From Pseudarthrobacter sp. NamB4 (GTDB lineage Bacteria > Actinomycetota > Actinomycetes > Actinomycetales > Micrococcaceae), in the NCBI RefSeq assembly GCF_005796185.1, contig NZ_VAHM01000002.1:1-64000 (forward strand): a stretch of 64,000 bases of DNA, in the 5' to 3' direction. Below the pieces are notes generated by a model, which saw only the letters and a list, made by a program, of their open reading frames with translations, searched no databases and was not told the origin of the DNA. A program made the translations under genes and the position numbers. Below, piece after piece: positions 53,615-62,743 of this stretch (its first letter is position 1; every line of letters begins with the position of its first letter).

Positions 53615-54721
53615 CTACTTCTTCGTCAGCCGGTACCGCTCGATCTGCTTCAGCCGCCGCAGCAGGCTGTCCCGCCGGGGGTGCGGGACGGCGTCGGCCG
53701 GTTCCGCGGTGAGGTCGATGTGCTTGGTGCCGTACTGCCACAGGAGCAGGTCATCGAGCAGCCGGTCCGGGCCGGGGGAGTAGCGGTGATCCAGGGCCTT
53801 GCGGACCTCGGTGATGCGGTTGGCGCTCAGGAGACCGGCCAGCTGCATGGTCTGCTTGAGGCCGTGGGCGGCGAGGAGTTCTGCGGCCCAGCCCCAATCG
53901 TCGTCCACCTTGCGGTCAACGTGCGGGAGCAGGGTGCGCCAGACGTCCCGCACGCGGTTGGGGGTCAGCGGTGCTGCGCCTTCGCCGTCGGCGTCCCAGA
54001 AGCTGCGCACTTCCTCGTAGCGTTCGTGGAGGTCGGCGAAGGCGGTCTCCACCGTTTCCAGCATGGCCGCGGTGGCCGTGAACTGGCGGTCGAAGTGCGG
54101 CGTCCAGGCCCGGGGGTCCTCGGCCTTGAACCGGATGTCATGCTCGATCTCGCTCCAGGCATGCGCGAAAATGGTGCGGATCTGGCATTCAAAAAAGTAG
54201 CTGCCGTTGGGCACGGCATCCGGGTTGAAGACCTGCTGGTACTCCTTGACGGCCTCGTTCTGGATGGTCCGCAGGATCAGGTGCCGGCTGGAGTAGCCGT
54301 ACGTGCCGGACTCGATGGAACCGATGTCCTTTTCCCGGTCCCCGCGGCAGTCGAAGAGCTGGCGCTGGCGCTTGATGATGTTGGCCACGGCGGCGTTTTC
54401 GGCCGGGAGCTTGGTGATGACGCGGATGCCTACCATGTCGTTCAGGGTCCGGAACGGGTCCGGGAACTTCAGCAGCCGCGGCCCTCCCGGTTCCAGCGGT
54501 TCTTCGGTCCTGGAGATCTTCTCCTTGAATGATTCCACCGTTTTGGTCCGCCCGGTGACGAACAGCGGCGTCACCTCGGTGTCCTTGAGCATGTCCCGCA
54601 GGATCAGCAGGACATCGCGCGTGACCAGCTTCAGGGCAGGGCGGACGCGCGCGTAGATCTCCACGTTGTGCTCCACGGACTCGCGGAGTTTTACGTCCAG
54701 GCTCTCCCAGTTACTCGGCAT
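53615..54721 (-). CDS. RelA/SpoT-domain protein (small alarmone synthetase-like)
   Basis: A 368-residue protein with a RelA/SpoT nucleotidyltransferase-like domain and no HD hydrolase domain. Landmarks are FVTGRTKTVESFKEKISR, the NDMVGIRVITKLP strand, GYSSRHLILRTI and the active-site segment YFFECQIRTIFAHAWSEIEHDI. The C-terminal 150 residues are helical and of unknown role, longer than in typical small synthetases. It could make pppGpp-type alarmones or be an inactive relative. The gene stands alone, convergent with ilvD. Confidence 0.8.
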   Translation of the reverse strand: MPSNWESLDVKLRESVEHNVEIYARVRPALKLVTRDVLLILRDMLKDTEVTPLFVTGRTKTVESFKEKISRTEEPLEPGGPRLLKFPDPFRTLNDMVGIRVITKLPAENAAVANIIKRQRQLFDCRGDREKDIGSIESGTYGYSSRHLILRTIQNEAVKEYQQVFNPDAVPNGSYFFECQIRTIFAHAWSEIEHDIRFKAEDPRAWTPHFDRQFTATAAMLETVETAFADLHERYEEVRSFWDADGEGAAPLTPNRVRDVWRTLLPHVDRKVDDDWGWAAELLAAHGLKQTMQLAGLLSANRITEVRKALDHRYSPGPDRLLDDLLLWQYGTKHIDLTAEPADAVPHPRRDSLLRRLKQIERYRLTKK

Positions 54722-54770
54722 GCTCCCAGCTTACGGCCGGGCAATGACAGAACGACGGCGGGCGGGGCCT

Positions 54771-55817
54771 TCAGTCCGCGGCGGCAGCGGTTGAGCCGCG
54801 CACCACCAGTGAGCTCTCCAGCGTGACCGCCGTCTTGTCCAGCGGCTTCCCCTCCATCAGGCGGCGCAGCTGTTCACCGGCCCGCAGGCCGAGTGGAGTG
54901 GCGGGCAGGTGGACGCTGGTGAGGCCCGGGTTGCTGGTGGCCGAGTAGGGGAGGTCGTCGAAGCCGGCCACCGCCAGCTGCTCCGGGATCTTCACTCCGG
55001 CCACGCGCGCTTCCTGCAGCACGCCGTAGGCATGCGTATCGGTACAGCAGACGACGGCGGTCACCCCCTCGCGCTGCCACTCCGGCCAGGCGGCGGCAAA
55101 GGCGGAAGCTGCCGAGCCGACGTCGACCGTGGTGCTGATGATCCGGTCCGCCGCCAAATGGAGGCCGTGGGACGCAGCCTCGTCCAGGAAGGCCTGCCGG
55201 CGAAGGGCGAACGTTTCGGTGCCGGTGACGCTGTCCACGTACGCCGCCTCCCGGTGCCCGGCCCCAGCCAGGTGCGCGGCAAGCTGGCGCGCGCCGCTTG
55301 CCACGTCCAGGTTCACTGACGGTGCATACCCTTCCAGCCCTGGCGCATCCAGCAGCACCAGGGGCGACGGCGACGCAAGGTCTTCGAGGAACCCTGCGTT
55401 GGGTGCGTCCACCAGGAGCCCGGCCGGACGCAGGGACATCAGCCGGCGGACGTCGTCGGCCTGGGGAAACTCGCCCGCGTCGGTTACTGACAGCAGCAGC
55501 TGGTACTGCGGGCCGAGGGACTCGCGCACCCCGGCGATCACCTTGGCGAAGAACGGGTTGGAGATGTCCGGGGCCACCATGACCACGATCGAGCTCACGC
55601 CCCTGGCGAGCGAACTGCCTATGCTGTCCACTACATAGCCCAGCTCGGCGATGGCCTCCCGCACGCGCGAGATGTTGTCCTCGGAGACGCGGCCGGCTGT
55701 CTTGCCGTTGGCCACCAGCGAGACTGTTGCTACCGAGACGCCGGCGCGGGCAGCGACCATGGCTGCCGTGACGCGCCGGGGGCGCGCCCGGTGCTGCAGC
55801 TGTTCCCCGGAATCCAT
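54771..55817 (-). CDS. LacI-family regulator of the nucleoside operon
   Basis: A 348-residue repressor. The helix-turn-helix is VTAAMVAARAGVSVATVSLV, the hinge region is VREAIAELGYVVDSIGSSL, and the effector domain has VVMVAPDISNPFFAKVIAGV, VVCCTDTHAYGVLQEARVAG and VAGFDDLPYSATSNPGLTSV. It is divergent from a nucleoside hydrolase-transporter-ribokinase operon and probably represses it until ribose or a nucleoside is present. Paired repeats in the gap are candidate sites. Confidence 0.88.
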   Translation of the reverse strand: MDSGEQLQHRARPRRVTAAMVAARAGVSVATVSLVANGKTAGRVSEDNISRVREAIAELGYVVDSIGSSLARGVSSIVVMVAPDISNPFFAKVIAGVRESLGPQYQLLLSVTDAGEFPQADDVRRLMSLRPAGLLVDAPNAGFLEDLASPSPLVLLDAPGLEGYAPSVNLDVASGARQLAAHLAGAGHREAAYVDSVTGTETFALRRQAFLDEAASHGLHLAADRIISTTVDVGSAASAFAAAWPEWQREGVTAVVCCTDTHAYGVLQEARVAGVKIPEQLAVAGFDDLPYSATSNPGLTSVHLPATPLGLRAGEQLRRLMEGKPLDKTAVTLESSLVVRGSTAAAAD

Positions 55818-55865
55818 ACTTCGATCCTAGTCGCCGCCGAATGCCGTCAGGGAGCGCAAGGCATC

Positions 55866-55915
55866 AAGCGTTTGACGTGCGCAAACACGGGAGGGGGAGT
55901 TAAGCGTTTGACGTG
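55866..55915. promoter_or_regulatory. paired AAGCGTTTGACGTG repeats in the LacI/nucleoside hydrolase gap
   Basis: AAGCGTTTGACGTG occurs twice, at 55866 and 55902, 36 bases apart. The second TTTGAC could be a -35 box for the rightward operon, so a protein bound at the repeats would control it. The first copy also contains GTTTG and CAAAC in inverted orientation. Confidence 0.5.
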
Positions 55916-55995
55916 GGCCACGAAGCCCTGCCATGATGACTCCCGGAATGTTGAACCCCTGCCCCCGGCAGGCCCCAATGACGTGGAGAACCATC

Positions 55996-57057
55996 GTGGA
56001 ACCAAACCACCAGCCCGGAAGCCAGCCGGCTGAACGCAGGAAGATCATCCTGGACTGCGACCCCGGGCACGACGACGCCGTGGCCCTGCTGCTCGCACAC
56101 GGCAACCCCACTATCGATCTGCTGGCAGTCACCACCGTGGTGGGCAACCAGACCCTCGAAAAAGTCACCCGCAATGCCCTGGCCGTAGGCACCATTGCCG
56201 GCATCACCGGCGTCCCCTTCGCCGCCGGCTGCCCGCGCCCCCTGGTCCGCAACATCGAAACCGCACCGGACATCCACGGTGACAGCGGCATGGACGGCCC
56301 TGCCCTGCCCGAGTCCACCATCGGGCTGGACCCGCGCCACGCCGTCGACCTCATCATCGACACCGTGATGGCCCACGAGCCGGGCACGGTCACCCTCGTC
56401 CCTACTGCCGGCCTCACCAACATCGCCCTGGCCGCACGCAAGGAACCGCGGATCGTGGAGCGGGTCAAGGAAGTGGTCCTGATGGGCGGCGGGTACCACG
56501 TGGGCAACTGGAGCGCCGTGGCCGAGTTCAACATCATCATCGACCCCGAGGCCGCCCACATCGTCTTCAACGAGAAGTGGCCCGTGGTGATGGTGGGCCT
56601 GGACCTCACCCACCAGGCACTGGCCACTCCGGACGTGGTGGAGAATATCGCCGCCATCGGCACCACGCCAGCAAAGTTCGTCACCGAGTTGATGGATTTT
56701 TTCGCCCACACCTACAAGGACGCCCAGGGCTTCGACCACCCGCCCGTCCACGATCCCTGCGCCGTGGCGTACGTGATCGACCCCAGCGTCGTCAGCACCC
56801 GGAAAGTGCCCGTTAACATAGAACTGCAAGGCGCACTGACCCTGGGCATGACCGTGGCCGACTTCCGCGCCCCCGCACCGGAGGACTGCCATACCAGCGT
56901 CGCCGTGGACTTGGACCACGAAAAGTTCTGGAACCTTGTCACCGACGCGCTGGTCCGGATCGGCGAGCCGGGCAGCGGTGACACAAACACCGAAGGCAAC
57001 GCGGCCGACGTCGAACGCCGGCAAAGTGCCCGCCTCACCGTGGGAGGGGCCAAGTAA
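55996..57057 (+). CDS. ribonucleoside hydrolase (IunH family)
   Basis: A 353-residue nucleoside N-ribohydrolase splitting nucleosides into base and ribose. The Ca-binding Asp cluster is in ILDCDPGHDDAVALLLAHGN at the start (DxDPGxDD), followed by the family segments TTVVGNQTLEKVTRNAL, LVPTAGLTNIALA, MGGGYHVGNWS, AEFNIIIDPEAA and the C-terminal HDPCAVAYVIDP with the catalytic His. GTG 55996 follows GGAGA at close spacing. First gene of a three-gene operon overlapping the transporter gene. Confidence 0.92.
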   Translation: MEPNHQPGSQPAERRKIILDCDPGHDDAVALLLAHGNPTIDLLAVTTVVGNQTLEKVTRNALAVGTIAGITGVPFAAGCPRPLVRNIETAPDIHGDSGMDGPALPESTIGLDPRHAVDLIIDTVMAHEPGTVTLVPTAGLTNIALAARKEPRIVERVKEVVLMGGGYHVGNWSAVAEFNIIIDPEAAHIVFNEKWPVVMVGLDLTHQALATPDVVENIAAIGTTPAKFVTELMDFFAHTYKDAQGFDHPPVHDPCAVAYVIDPSVVSTRKVPVNIELQGALTLGMTVADFRAPAPEDCHTSVAVDLDHEKFWNLVTDALVRIGEPGSGDTNTEGNAADVERRQSARLTVGGAK

Positions 57058-58481
57058 TGTCTGTCACCGTTATCGAAACCAAGGCCGGCCGGGGCAATGT
57101 CACGGCCCTGATGACCGCCCTGCTGGCAGCCTGCGTGGCCTTCCAGCTCAATGCCTCCATGCTCAGCCCCGCCCTGGTCACCATGGGTGAGGAACTGAAG
57201 ACCGACCAGGCCGTCATCGGACTGTCCCAGACCTGGTTCTTCACCGCGGCCGCCCTGTTCTCCCTGTTCCTGCCCCGCCTGAGCGACATCGTCGGCCGGA
57301 AGAAGGTCCTCGTGGGCATGATGGTGCTGATGGGCGTCGGCTCGGTGATCGCCGCCATGGCCCCGGACGTCACCTGGCTCTTCGTGGGGCGCATCATCCA
57401 GGGGGTCAGCGGCCCCACCGTTCCGCTCTGCCTGATCATGCTGCGCTCCGCGGTCAGCAACCCGCGCAAGTACGGCACGCTGATGGGCCTCATCACCGCC
57501 GTCAACGGCGGCGTGGCAGGCGTCGACTCCTTCGTGGGCGGCTACCTTGCCGAGCACTTCGGTTTCCGCAGCATCTTCTGGCTCATGGTGGTTTTCGCCG
57601 CCGTCGCCACCGCGCTGATTGCCTTCCTGGCCGCTGAGAGCAAGCCGGGCGCCGGCACCCGCATGGACTGGACCGGCGTGTTCTTCATCGTCGTTGCTGT
57701 CGGAGCCCTCCTGACCGCGCTCAATGAAGGCGCCAAGCTGGTGGGCGGATTCTCCTCCCAGACCCTGATGCTGAGCCTTGCCCTGGTGGCCGTTTCCGCC
57801 GTCTCCTTCGCTGCCTTCTGGCGGACGGAAAAGCGCGCCGCGCAGCCGATGGTGGAAATTGTGCACCTGCGCCAGCGCTCCACCTGGGCGCCGCTGCTGA
57901 CCACCACCCTGACCATGACCGGCATCTTCGCCGTCATCAACGGCATCGTTCCCGCCTACGTGCAGGCTGCCGGCGGCTTCGGCGTGGGCCCCACCGACAT
58001 GTCGCTGATCATCCTCACCCCGTACGCCCTGCTCGGCTGGCTGGTGGGACCGCTGAGCGGCAGGCTGGCCCCCGTCCTCGGCTACACGAAAGTGCTGCGG
58101 ATCGGTCTCCTGGGCAGCGTCGCCGCACTGGCCGTTATTGCGTTCTTCGGCCTGGACAGCCTGCCGATGATGATTGCCGGCACGGTATTGCTGGGCATCA
58201 TGTACGCCGGTACGGTCAACATCATGCTCAACGGACTCGGCGTCGTCCTCTCGCCGGCGGGGAACCCCGGCTTCCTGCCCGGCATGAACGCCGGCGCCTT
58301 CAACCTGGGCGCAGGCCTGAGCTTCCTGGTCCTGCCCGCAGTGCTGGTGGCGACGGCGTCCCTCGGCGACGCGAAGGCCTCCTACCTGACCGTTGTGGTC
58401 GTCGGCCTTGCCCTCACCGTGGCCGCGTTCGCCGCCTCGCTGCTGATCCCCAAGCCTGTCGAAGCCGAGGTGGCCGAATGA
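57057..58481 (+). CDS. MFS transporter, probably for nucleosides or ribose
   Basis: A 474-residue major-facilitator protein with about 14 helices, DHA2-like. Helix 2-3 loop motif A is LSDIVGRKKVLVGMM. Motif C-like GVAGVDSFVGGYLAEHFGFR follows helix 5. Its ATG overlaps the preceding TAA (TAATG), and its own stop overlaps the ribokinase start, so import (or export) is coupled to nucleoside cleavage and ribose phosphorylation. The DHA2 resemblance would suggest a drug, but operon context favours a nucleoside. Confidence 0.8.
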   Translation: MSVTVIETKAGRGNVTALMTALLAACVAFQLNASMLSPALVTMGEELKTDQAVIGLSQTWFFTAAALFSLFLPRLSDIVGRKKVLVGMMVLMGVGSVIAAMAPDVTWLFVGRIIQGVSGPTVPLCLIMLRSAVSNPRKYGTLMGLITAVNGGVAGVDSFVGGYLAEHFGFRSIFWLMVVFAAVATALIAFLAAESKPGAGTRMDWTGVFFIVVAVGALLTALNEGAKLVGGFSSQTLMLSLALVAVSAVSFAAFWRTEKRAAQPMVEIVHLRQRSTWAPLLTTTLTMTGIFAVINGIVPAYVQAAGGFGVGPTDMSLIILTPYALLGWLVGPLSGRLAPVLGYTKVLRIGLLGSVAALAVIAFFGLDSLPMMIAGTVLLGIMYAGTVNIMLNGLGVVLSPAGNPGFLPGMNAGAFNLGAGLSFLVLPAVLVATASLGDAKASYLTVVVVGLALTVAAFAASLLIPKPVEAEVAE

Positions 58482-59458
58482 ATGCCGCCCCGCCCCAAAG
58501 CCGGGCGGCGAGCCCGGGCCGGATCGTCGTCGTCGGCTCACTGAATGCGGACCTCACCATCTACTGCGAACGGCTGCCGCTGCCCGGTGAGACGGTTCAC
58601 GGCAACGGGTTCGCCGTGAACCCCGGCGGCAAGAGCGCCAACCAGGCCGTGGCCGCCAGCCTGCTCGGCGGGAAGGTCAGCCTGGTGGGCGCCGTGGGGG
58701 ACGACCCCAACGGCGACATGCTGCTCTCCTCCGCGGCGCGGGCCGGCGTAGACGTGGGGCACGTCCGGGAGTCGCATGAGCCCACGGGCGTGGCCGTCAT
58801 CGCCGTGGACGCCAACGGCGAGAACAACATCATCATTTCCGCCGGTGCCAACGGGACGCTGTCCCCGGCGGACGTGGCAGAGGCGTCGGACGTGATGGAG
58901 CAGGCCGCCGTCGTGTGCCTCTGCCTGGAGGTGGACATGGAGACGGTGCTGGCCGCCGCCCGCGCAGGGCACGACGCCGGCGCCACAGTCTTGCTAAACC
59001 TCTCGCCGTACGCGGAGGTGCCGGAGGAACTGACTTCCCTCACGGACGTCCTGCTGGTCAATGCGCACGAGGCAGCGCTGTTCCTCGGTGAAGGGGCAGC
59101 CGTTCCCGGGGCCGACGCGCCCGACACCGAGTGGGAGCAGGTCCGGGTGCGGTTTGCGGAGCGGGGGATCCGGCAGGTCCTGGTCACACTGGGGTCCCAG
59201 GGCTCGGTGGTGCTGGATTCGCTGGCTCCGGAGGGTTCCCAGGTCACCCGGATTGCCCCCACCCAAGTAAAAGCAGTGGACACCACCGGGGCAGGTGACG
59301 CCTTCACCGGGACCGTTGCCGTCCGCCTTGCCACCGGGGACGCCCTGGCCGGTGCTGCCGCCTTCGCGTCGGTGGCAGCAGCACTGGCCACCACCCGGAA
59401 GGGGACCCAGTCCGCCTATCCGGAATCGGCCGACGTCGAACGGCGCCTGCGGGCCTAG
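58478..59458 (+). CDS. rbsK: ribokinase
   Basis: A 326-residue PfkB-family kinase. The start IVVVGSLNADLTIYCERLPL with PGGKSANQAVAASLLGG is the sugar-binding signature of ribokinases, and VDTTGAGDAFTGTVAVRLA is the C-terminal motif with catalytic Asp. It phosphorylates ribose freed by the nucleoside hydrolase. The ATG overlaps the transporter stop (ATGA). Its stop codon overlaps that of the convergent dehydrogenase remnant. Confidence 0.92.
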   Translation: MNAAPPQSRAASPGRIVVVGSLNADLTIYCERLPLPGETVHGNGFAVNPGGKSANQAVAASLLGGKVSLVGAVGDDPNGDMLLSSAARAGVDVGHVRESHEPTGVAVIAVDANGENNIIISAGANGTLSPADVAEASDVMEQAAVVCLCLEVDMETVLAAARAGHDAGATVLLNLSPYAEVPEELTSLTDVLLVNAHEAALFLGEGAAVPGADAPDTEWEQVRVRFAERGIRQVLVTLGSQGSVVLDSLAPEGSQVTRIAPTQVKAVDTTGAGDAFTGTVAVRLATGDALAGAAAFASVAAALATTRKGTQSAYPESADVERRLRA

Positions 59459-59900
59459 GAAAGCGTCCGCCGCCCGATCAGCCTGAGCGCTCCCTTGACC
59501 AGCCTGGTGTACCTCTCGTTGGTTATGCCGGGCGGTGGTCCCACCGGGACGAGCCGCTGCTCGGCCACTGTTTGGGTTTCGGTGTACTTGAGGATGCCCT
59601 CCCTGCCGCGGCGCCACCCCACCCCGAAGTCCTTCATCCCGCCCACCGGGGCATCGGCGCGTTGAGCCGCGACCTGCCGCTCTCGGCTTGGGCCAGGTCC
59701 AGGATGTCCGCCTCGCGCTGCAGGAGCAGTGTGTGGAACTGCCCGACGACGGTGCGGCGCCGCCTGAGGGGAATGGTGACCCCCTCCCGCTGGGCTGCCC
59801 GGGCAGTGGCAATGGTGGCGGCGACGTCTTCCGGGTACAGACGGGGACTTCCCCGATAGGACTGCAGTCCATGGGAGAAAAGGATGAGCTTACCCGGCAG
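59455..59900 (-). pseudogene. succinate-semialdehyde dehydrogenase remnant with large internal deletion
   Basis: The right part reads leftward as the N-terminus of an SSADH-type aldehyde dehydrogenase (PEDVAATIATARAAQREG, then RRRRTVVGQFHTLLLQREAD and ILDLAQAESGRSR). The left part is the C-terminus (VGGMKDFGVGWRRGREGILK and YTETQTVAEQRLVP). They are joined near 59660, with about 400 residues, including the catalytic Cys and Glu, gone; a one-base shift also lies at the join. The gene is non-functional. Confidence 0.85.
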
Positions 59901-59964
59901 TAGCTGTGGGCCTGCTCACGAAGGCCCTGTCACGCCGGTTCACAGTTTCAGGGGGTGCCGGTAA

Positions 59965-59983
59965 TTAAGTTAGGCTTACCTTG
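59965..59983. promoter_or_regulatory. DtxR/IdeR iron box
   Basis: TTAAGTTAGGCTTACCTTG matches the 19-base DtxR/IdeR consensus (TTAGGTTAGGCTAACCTAA) at about 15 positions. It lies 50 bases before the ferric-iron binding-protein start. An iron-loaded IdeR would block the promoter when iron is plentiful. Confidence 0.8.
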
Positions 59984-60032
59984 CCAAATTGACATGCGGT
60001 CGCAGTACCGCCCGTGTGAGAAGAGCCCCCCT

Positions 60033-61055
60033 GTGCGCCCTCGTCCCTTGATTGCTGCCGCTGCAGGCCTGACCGCCCTTACGGCCGCCCTGACCGGCTG
60101 CGGCATCATCGGTGGACAGCCCGCCGACCTGCAAATCTACTCTGCCCGCCATTACGACCTGGAGGGCGCCTTCGGCCAGTTCACGGACGAGACGGGCATC
60201 ACCGTGGAGTTCATCAGCGGTGACGACGCCGAACTCCTCGAACGGCTCAAGGCAGAGGGTGAGGACAGCCCTGCGGACGTCTTCATGACGGTGGACGCCG
60301 GCAACCTGTGGAACGCCGCGCGCCAGGACGAACTTGCCGCCGTCGACTCTCCAGTCCTCAAGGAAGCAGTGCCGGAGGACCTGCGCGACGCGGAAGGCCG
60401 CTGGTACGGGCTGGCGATGCGCGCCCGCACCATCACCTACAACCCGGACAAGGTTGACCCCGCCGGGTTTGACGCTGCAGACACCTATGCCGGCCTGGCC
60501 GACCCCAAGTGGAAGGGCCGGCTCTGCATGCGCGACGCCACCTCTTCCTACACGCAATCCCTCGTGGCGAGCCTGATCGACCTCCACGGCCGCGAGAAAG
60601 CCCTGGAAATCGCCAAGGGCTGGGTGGCCAATGACGTGCAGATCATGAGCAACGATGTGCTGCTGCTGGAAGCCATCGACGCCGGAACCTGTGACGTGGG
60701 AATCAACAACCACTACTACCTGGCCCGCACTTTGGAGGAGAAACCGGACTTCAAGGTGGACCTTTACTGGGCCAGCCAGGAAGGCGCCGGGACACACGTC
60801 AACATCTCCGGAGCCGGTGTGGTGGCAGGCTCGGACAACGCCGGGGAAGCGCAGCAGCTCGTCGAATGGCTGGCCACCAAGGGGCAGAACGCCTTCGTTG
60901 ACGCCAACCACGAGTTCCCGGTCAACCCGGCCGCAGAACCCGAGCCGGTTATTGCGGGCTTCGGGGAGTTCAAACGGATGCCGCTGAACGCTGAAGCCTA
61001 CGGCGACCTCAACGCGGAGGCCGTCGACCTGCTCGCCGAGGCCGGATACAAGTGA
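60033..61055 (+). CDS. ferric iron ABC transporter binding lipoprotein
   Basis: A 340-residue iron-binding protein of the FbpA/FutA type. The lipobox is LTALTAALTGCG, giving an anchored lipoprotein. The mature part starts LQIYSARHYDLEGAFGQFTD, has DVFMTVDAGNLW, and Tyr residues of the C-terminal lobe in NNHYYLARTL suit Fe(III) coordination. The GTG at 60033 is chosen because it begins directly before the signal peptide. Behind an IdeR box, first gene of a three-gene uptake operon, and overlapping the permease by four bases. Confidence 0.88.
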   Translation: MRPRPLIAAAAGLTALTAALTGCGIIGGQPADLQIYSARHYDLEGAFGQFTDETGITVEFISGDDAELLERLKAEGEDSPADVFMTVDAGNLWNAARQDELAAVDSPVLKEAVPEDLRDAEGRWYGLAMRARTITYNPDKVDPAGFDAADTYAGLADPKWKGRLCMRDATSSYTQSLVASLIDLHGREKALEIAKGWVANDVQIMSNDVLLLEAIDAGTCDVGINNHYYLARTLEEKPDFKVDLYWASQEGAGTHVNISGAGVVAGSDNAGEAQQLVEWLATKGQNAFVDANHEFPVNPAAEPEPVIAGFGEFKRMPLNAEAYGDLNAEAVDLLAEAGYK

Positions 61056-62743
61056 CCGAAACGGCCGTCCTGGCCGAAGCGGGGACGCCGAAGCGCCGTC
61101 CCCGCCGGTCGGCCGGTGCCGGCCGTCCCGCCTGGTCAGCACTCGTGGTCCTGGTGGCCGTAGTGGTTGCCATGCCCGTGCTCGCGGTGGTCCTTGACGG
61201 CCTGCGCAGCCTGGGCAGCACCACTCCGCCGCGGGACCTTCCCGGGATGGTGCTCACCACCCTGCTCCTGATGCTCGGCGTGGCCGCGGGCTCGCTGCTG
61301 GTGGGCGGGGGCCTGGCCTGGCTGGTGACCGCCTACCGCTTCCCCCTGCGCAACGTCTTCGTCTGGCTGCTGGTCCTTCCCCTGGCCGTGCCTGCCTACA
61401 TCCTGGGATTCGTCTTCCTGTCCGTGTTCGATGTGTCCGGGCCGGTGCAGACAGCCCTGCGCGCGGCATTCGGCGCAGATGTCTGGGTGCCTGAAGTCCG
61501 TTCGCTGCCGGGGGCGATCCTGGTAATGTCGCTTTCCCTCTACCCGTACGTCTACCTCCTGGCACGCACCGCGCTGATTGAGCACACCGCCGGCACCTAC
61601 GATGCCGCACGGACCCTTGGTGCAGGGCGGGGCCGGGCATTGCGCCGGGTCCTGTTGCCGCTGGCCCGGCCGTCGCTGGCTGCGGGCATGTCCCTGGTGA
61701 TGATGGAAACCCTGACCGACTTCGCCACTGTGCAGTACTTCAACGTCCAGACCGTTTCCGTGGGCGTCTACCTGGTCTGGAAGGGCACCTTTAACTTCCA
61801 TGCCGCAACCCAGCTGGCCGTGCTGGTGCTGCTGTTCGCCGTCGCCGTGCTGGCGGGCGAGCGGGTCCTCCGCGGCCGGGCACGCTACCACCGGCAGGGC
61901 AGCCGCGGGCAGGGCCTGCAGCCCCAACAGCTCGACGGCGGCCGCGGGTGGGGAGCTGCCGCTCTTTGTGCGGCGGCCGTCAGTACAGGCTTCCTGATCC
62001 CGGTGATCCAGCTGCTGGCATGGGCGGCCGGGGGAGCTGCCAGGAATCCGGGCTTCCTCGCGGATCCCCGCTTTGGCGAATACATCGTCAACACGCTCCT
62101 GGTGGCCGCAGTCACTGCTGCTGCCTGCGTGCTCATCGCCGTGGCCGTGGGACACGGAGTGCGGCTGAGCGGCGGCAGGTTCGTCTCCTCCGCGGCGCAG
62201 CTGACGACGTTCGGTTACGCCGTGCCCGGTGCCGTGGTGGGTATCGGCGTGTTGATCTCCTTCGCGGCCCTGGACGACGCCCTGGAAGCAGCGGGCGTTC
62301 CTGGCGGTACCGGGCTGCTCATCACCGGTTCCGTGCTTGGCATCCTGTACGCCTACGTGATCCGGTTCCTGGCGCCCGCCTACCAGGCAGTGGATTCCAG
62401 CTTCGCGAAGATTCCGATGACCCTCACCTTCTCCGCCCTGAGCCTGGGCGCCGCACCCCGCCGGATCCTCGCACGGGTGCACGCACCCCTGGCCAGGTCC
62501 GGGATCGCGGTGGCCCTGATGCTGGTGGCGATCGACGCCGTCAAGGAGCTGCCCATCGTGCTGCTGCTGCGGCCCTTCGGGTTTACCACCGCGTCCGTGT
62601 GGGTCTACGAACTGGCGCGCGAAAACTTCTGGGAGAAGGCCTCGCTGCCCGCACTGGTGATCGTGGCAGCCGCCATCCTCCCGGTCCTGGTCCTGGTCCT
62701 GCAGGCCCGAAGTGTTGAAACCTCTGGAAAGGTCCCGGCATGA
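61052..62743 (+). CDS. ferric iron ABC transporter permease (FbpB type)
   Basis: A 563-residue fused permease with two sets of about six helices, as in FbpB/AfuB. The N-terminus is basic (TPKRRPRRSAG), followed by a helix PAWSALVVLVAVVVAMPVLA. Two coupling loops are visible: TYDAARTLGAGRGRALRRVL and FSALSLGAAPRRILARVHAP. GTG start overlapping the previous stop; its own stop overlaps the ATPase gene. Together the three proteins import iron released from chelates. Confidence 0.9.
   Translation: MTETAVLAEAGTPKRRPRRSAGAGRPAWSALVVLVAVVVAMPVLAVVLDGLRSLGSTTPPRDLPGMVLTTLLLMLGVAAGSLLVGGGLAWLVTAYRFPLRNVFVWLLVLPLAVPAYILGFVFLSVFDVSGPVQTALRAAFGADVWVPEVRSLPGAILVMSLSLYPYVYLLARTALIEHTAGTYDAARTLGAGRGRALRRVLLPLARPSLAAGMSLVMMETLTDFATVQYFNVQTVSVGVYLVWKGTFNFHAATQLAVLVLLFAVAVLAGERVLRGRARYHRQGSRGQGLQPQQLDGGRGWGAAALCAAAVSTGFLIPVIQLLAWAAGGAARNPGFLADPRFGEYIVNTLLVAAVTAAACVLIAVAVGHGVRLSGGRFVSSAAQLTTFGYAVPGAVVGIGVLISFAALDDALEAAGVPGGTGLLITGSVLGILYAYVIRFLAPAYQAVDSSFAKIPMTLTFSALSLGAAPRRILARVHAPLARSGIAVALMLVAIDAVKELPIVLLLRPFGFTTASVWVYELARENFWEKASLPALVIVAAAILPVLVLVLQARSVETSGKVPA

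Noticed and set aside
57057..58481. A drug-efflux role for the MFS protein
   Set aside because: Although DHA2-like, it is translationally coupled to nucleoside hydrolase and ribokinase genes, so a nucleoside or ribose transporter is more likely.
56712..58541. A 609-codon minus-strand frame opposite the MFS transporter gene
   Set aside because: Its Gln/His/Gly-rich text is the mirror of a hydrophobic protein; the plus-strand frames have real motifs and overlapping starts and stops.
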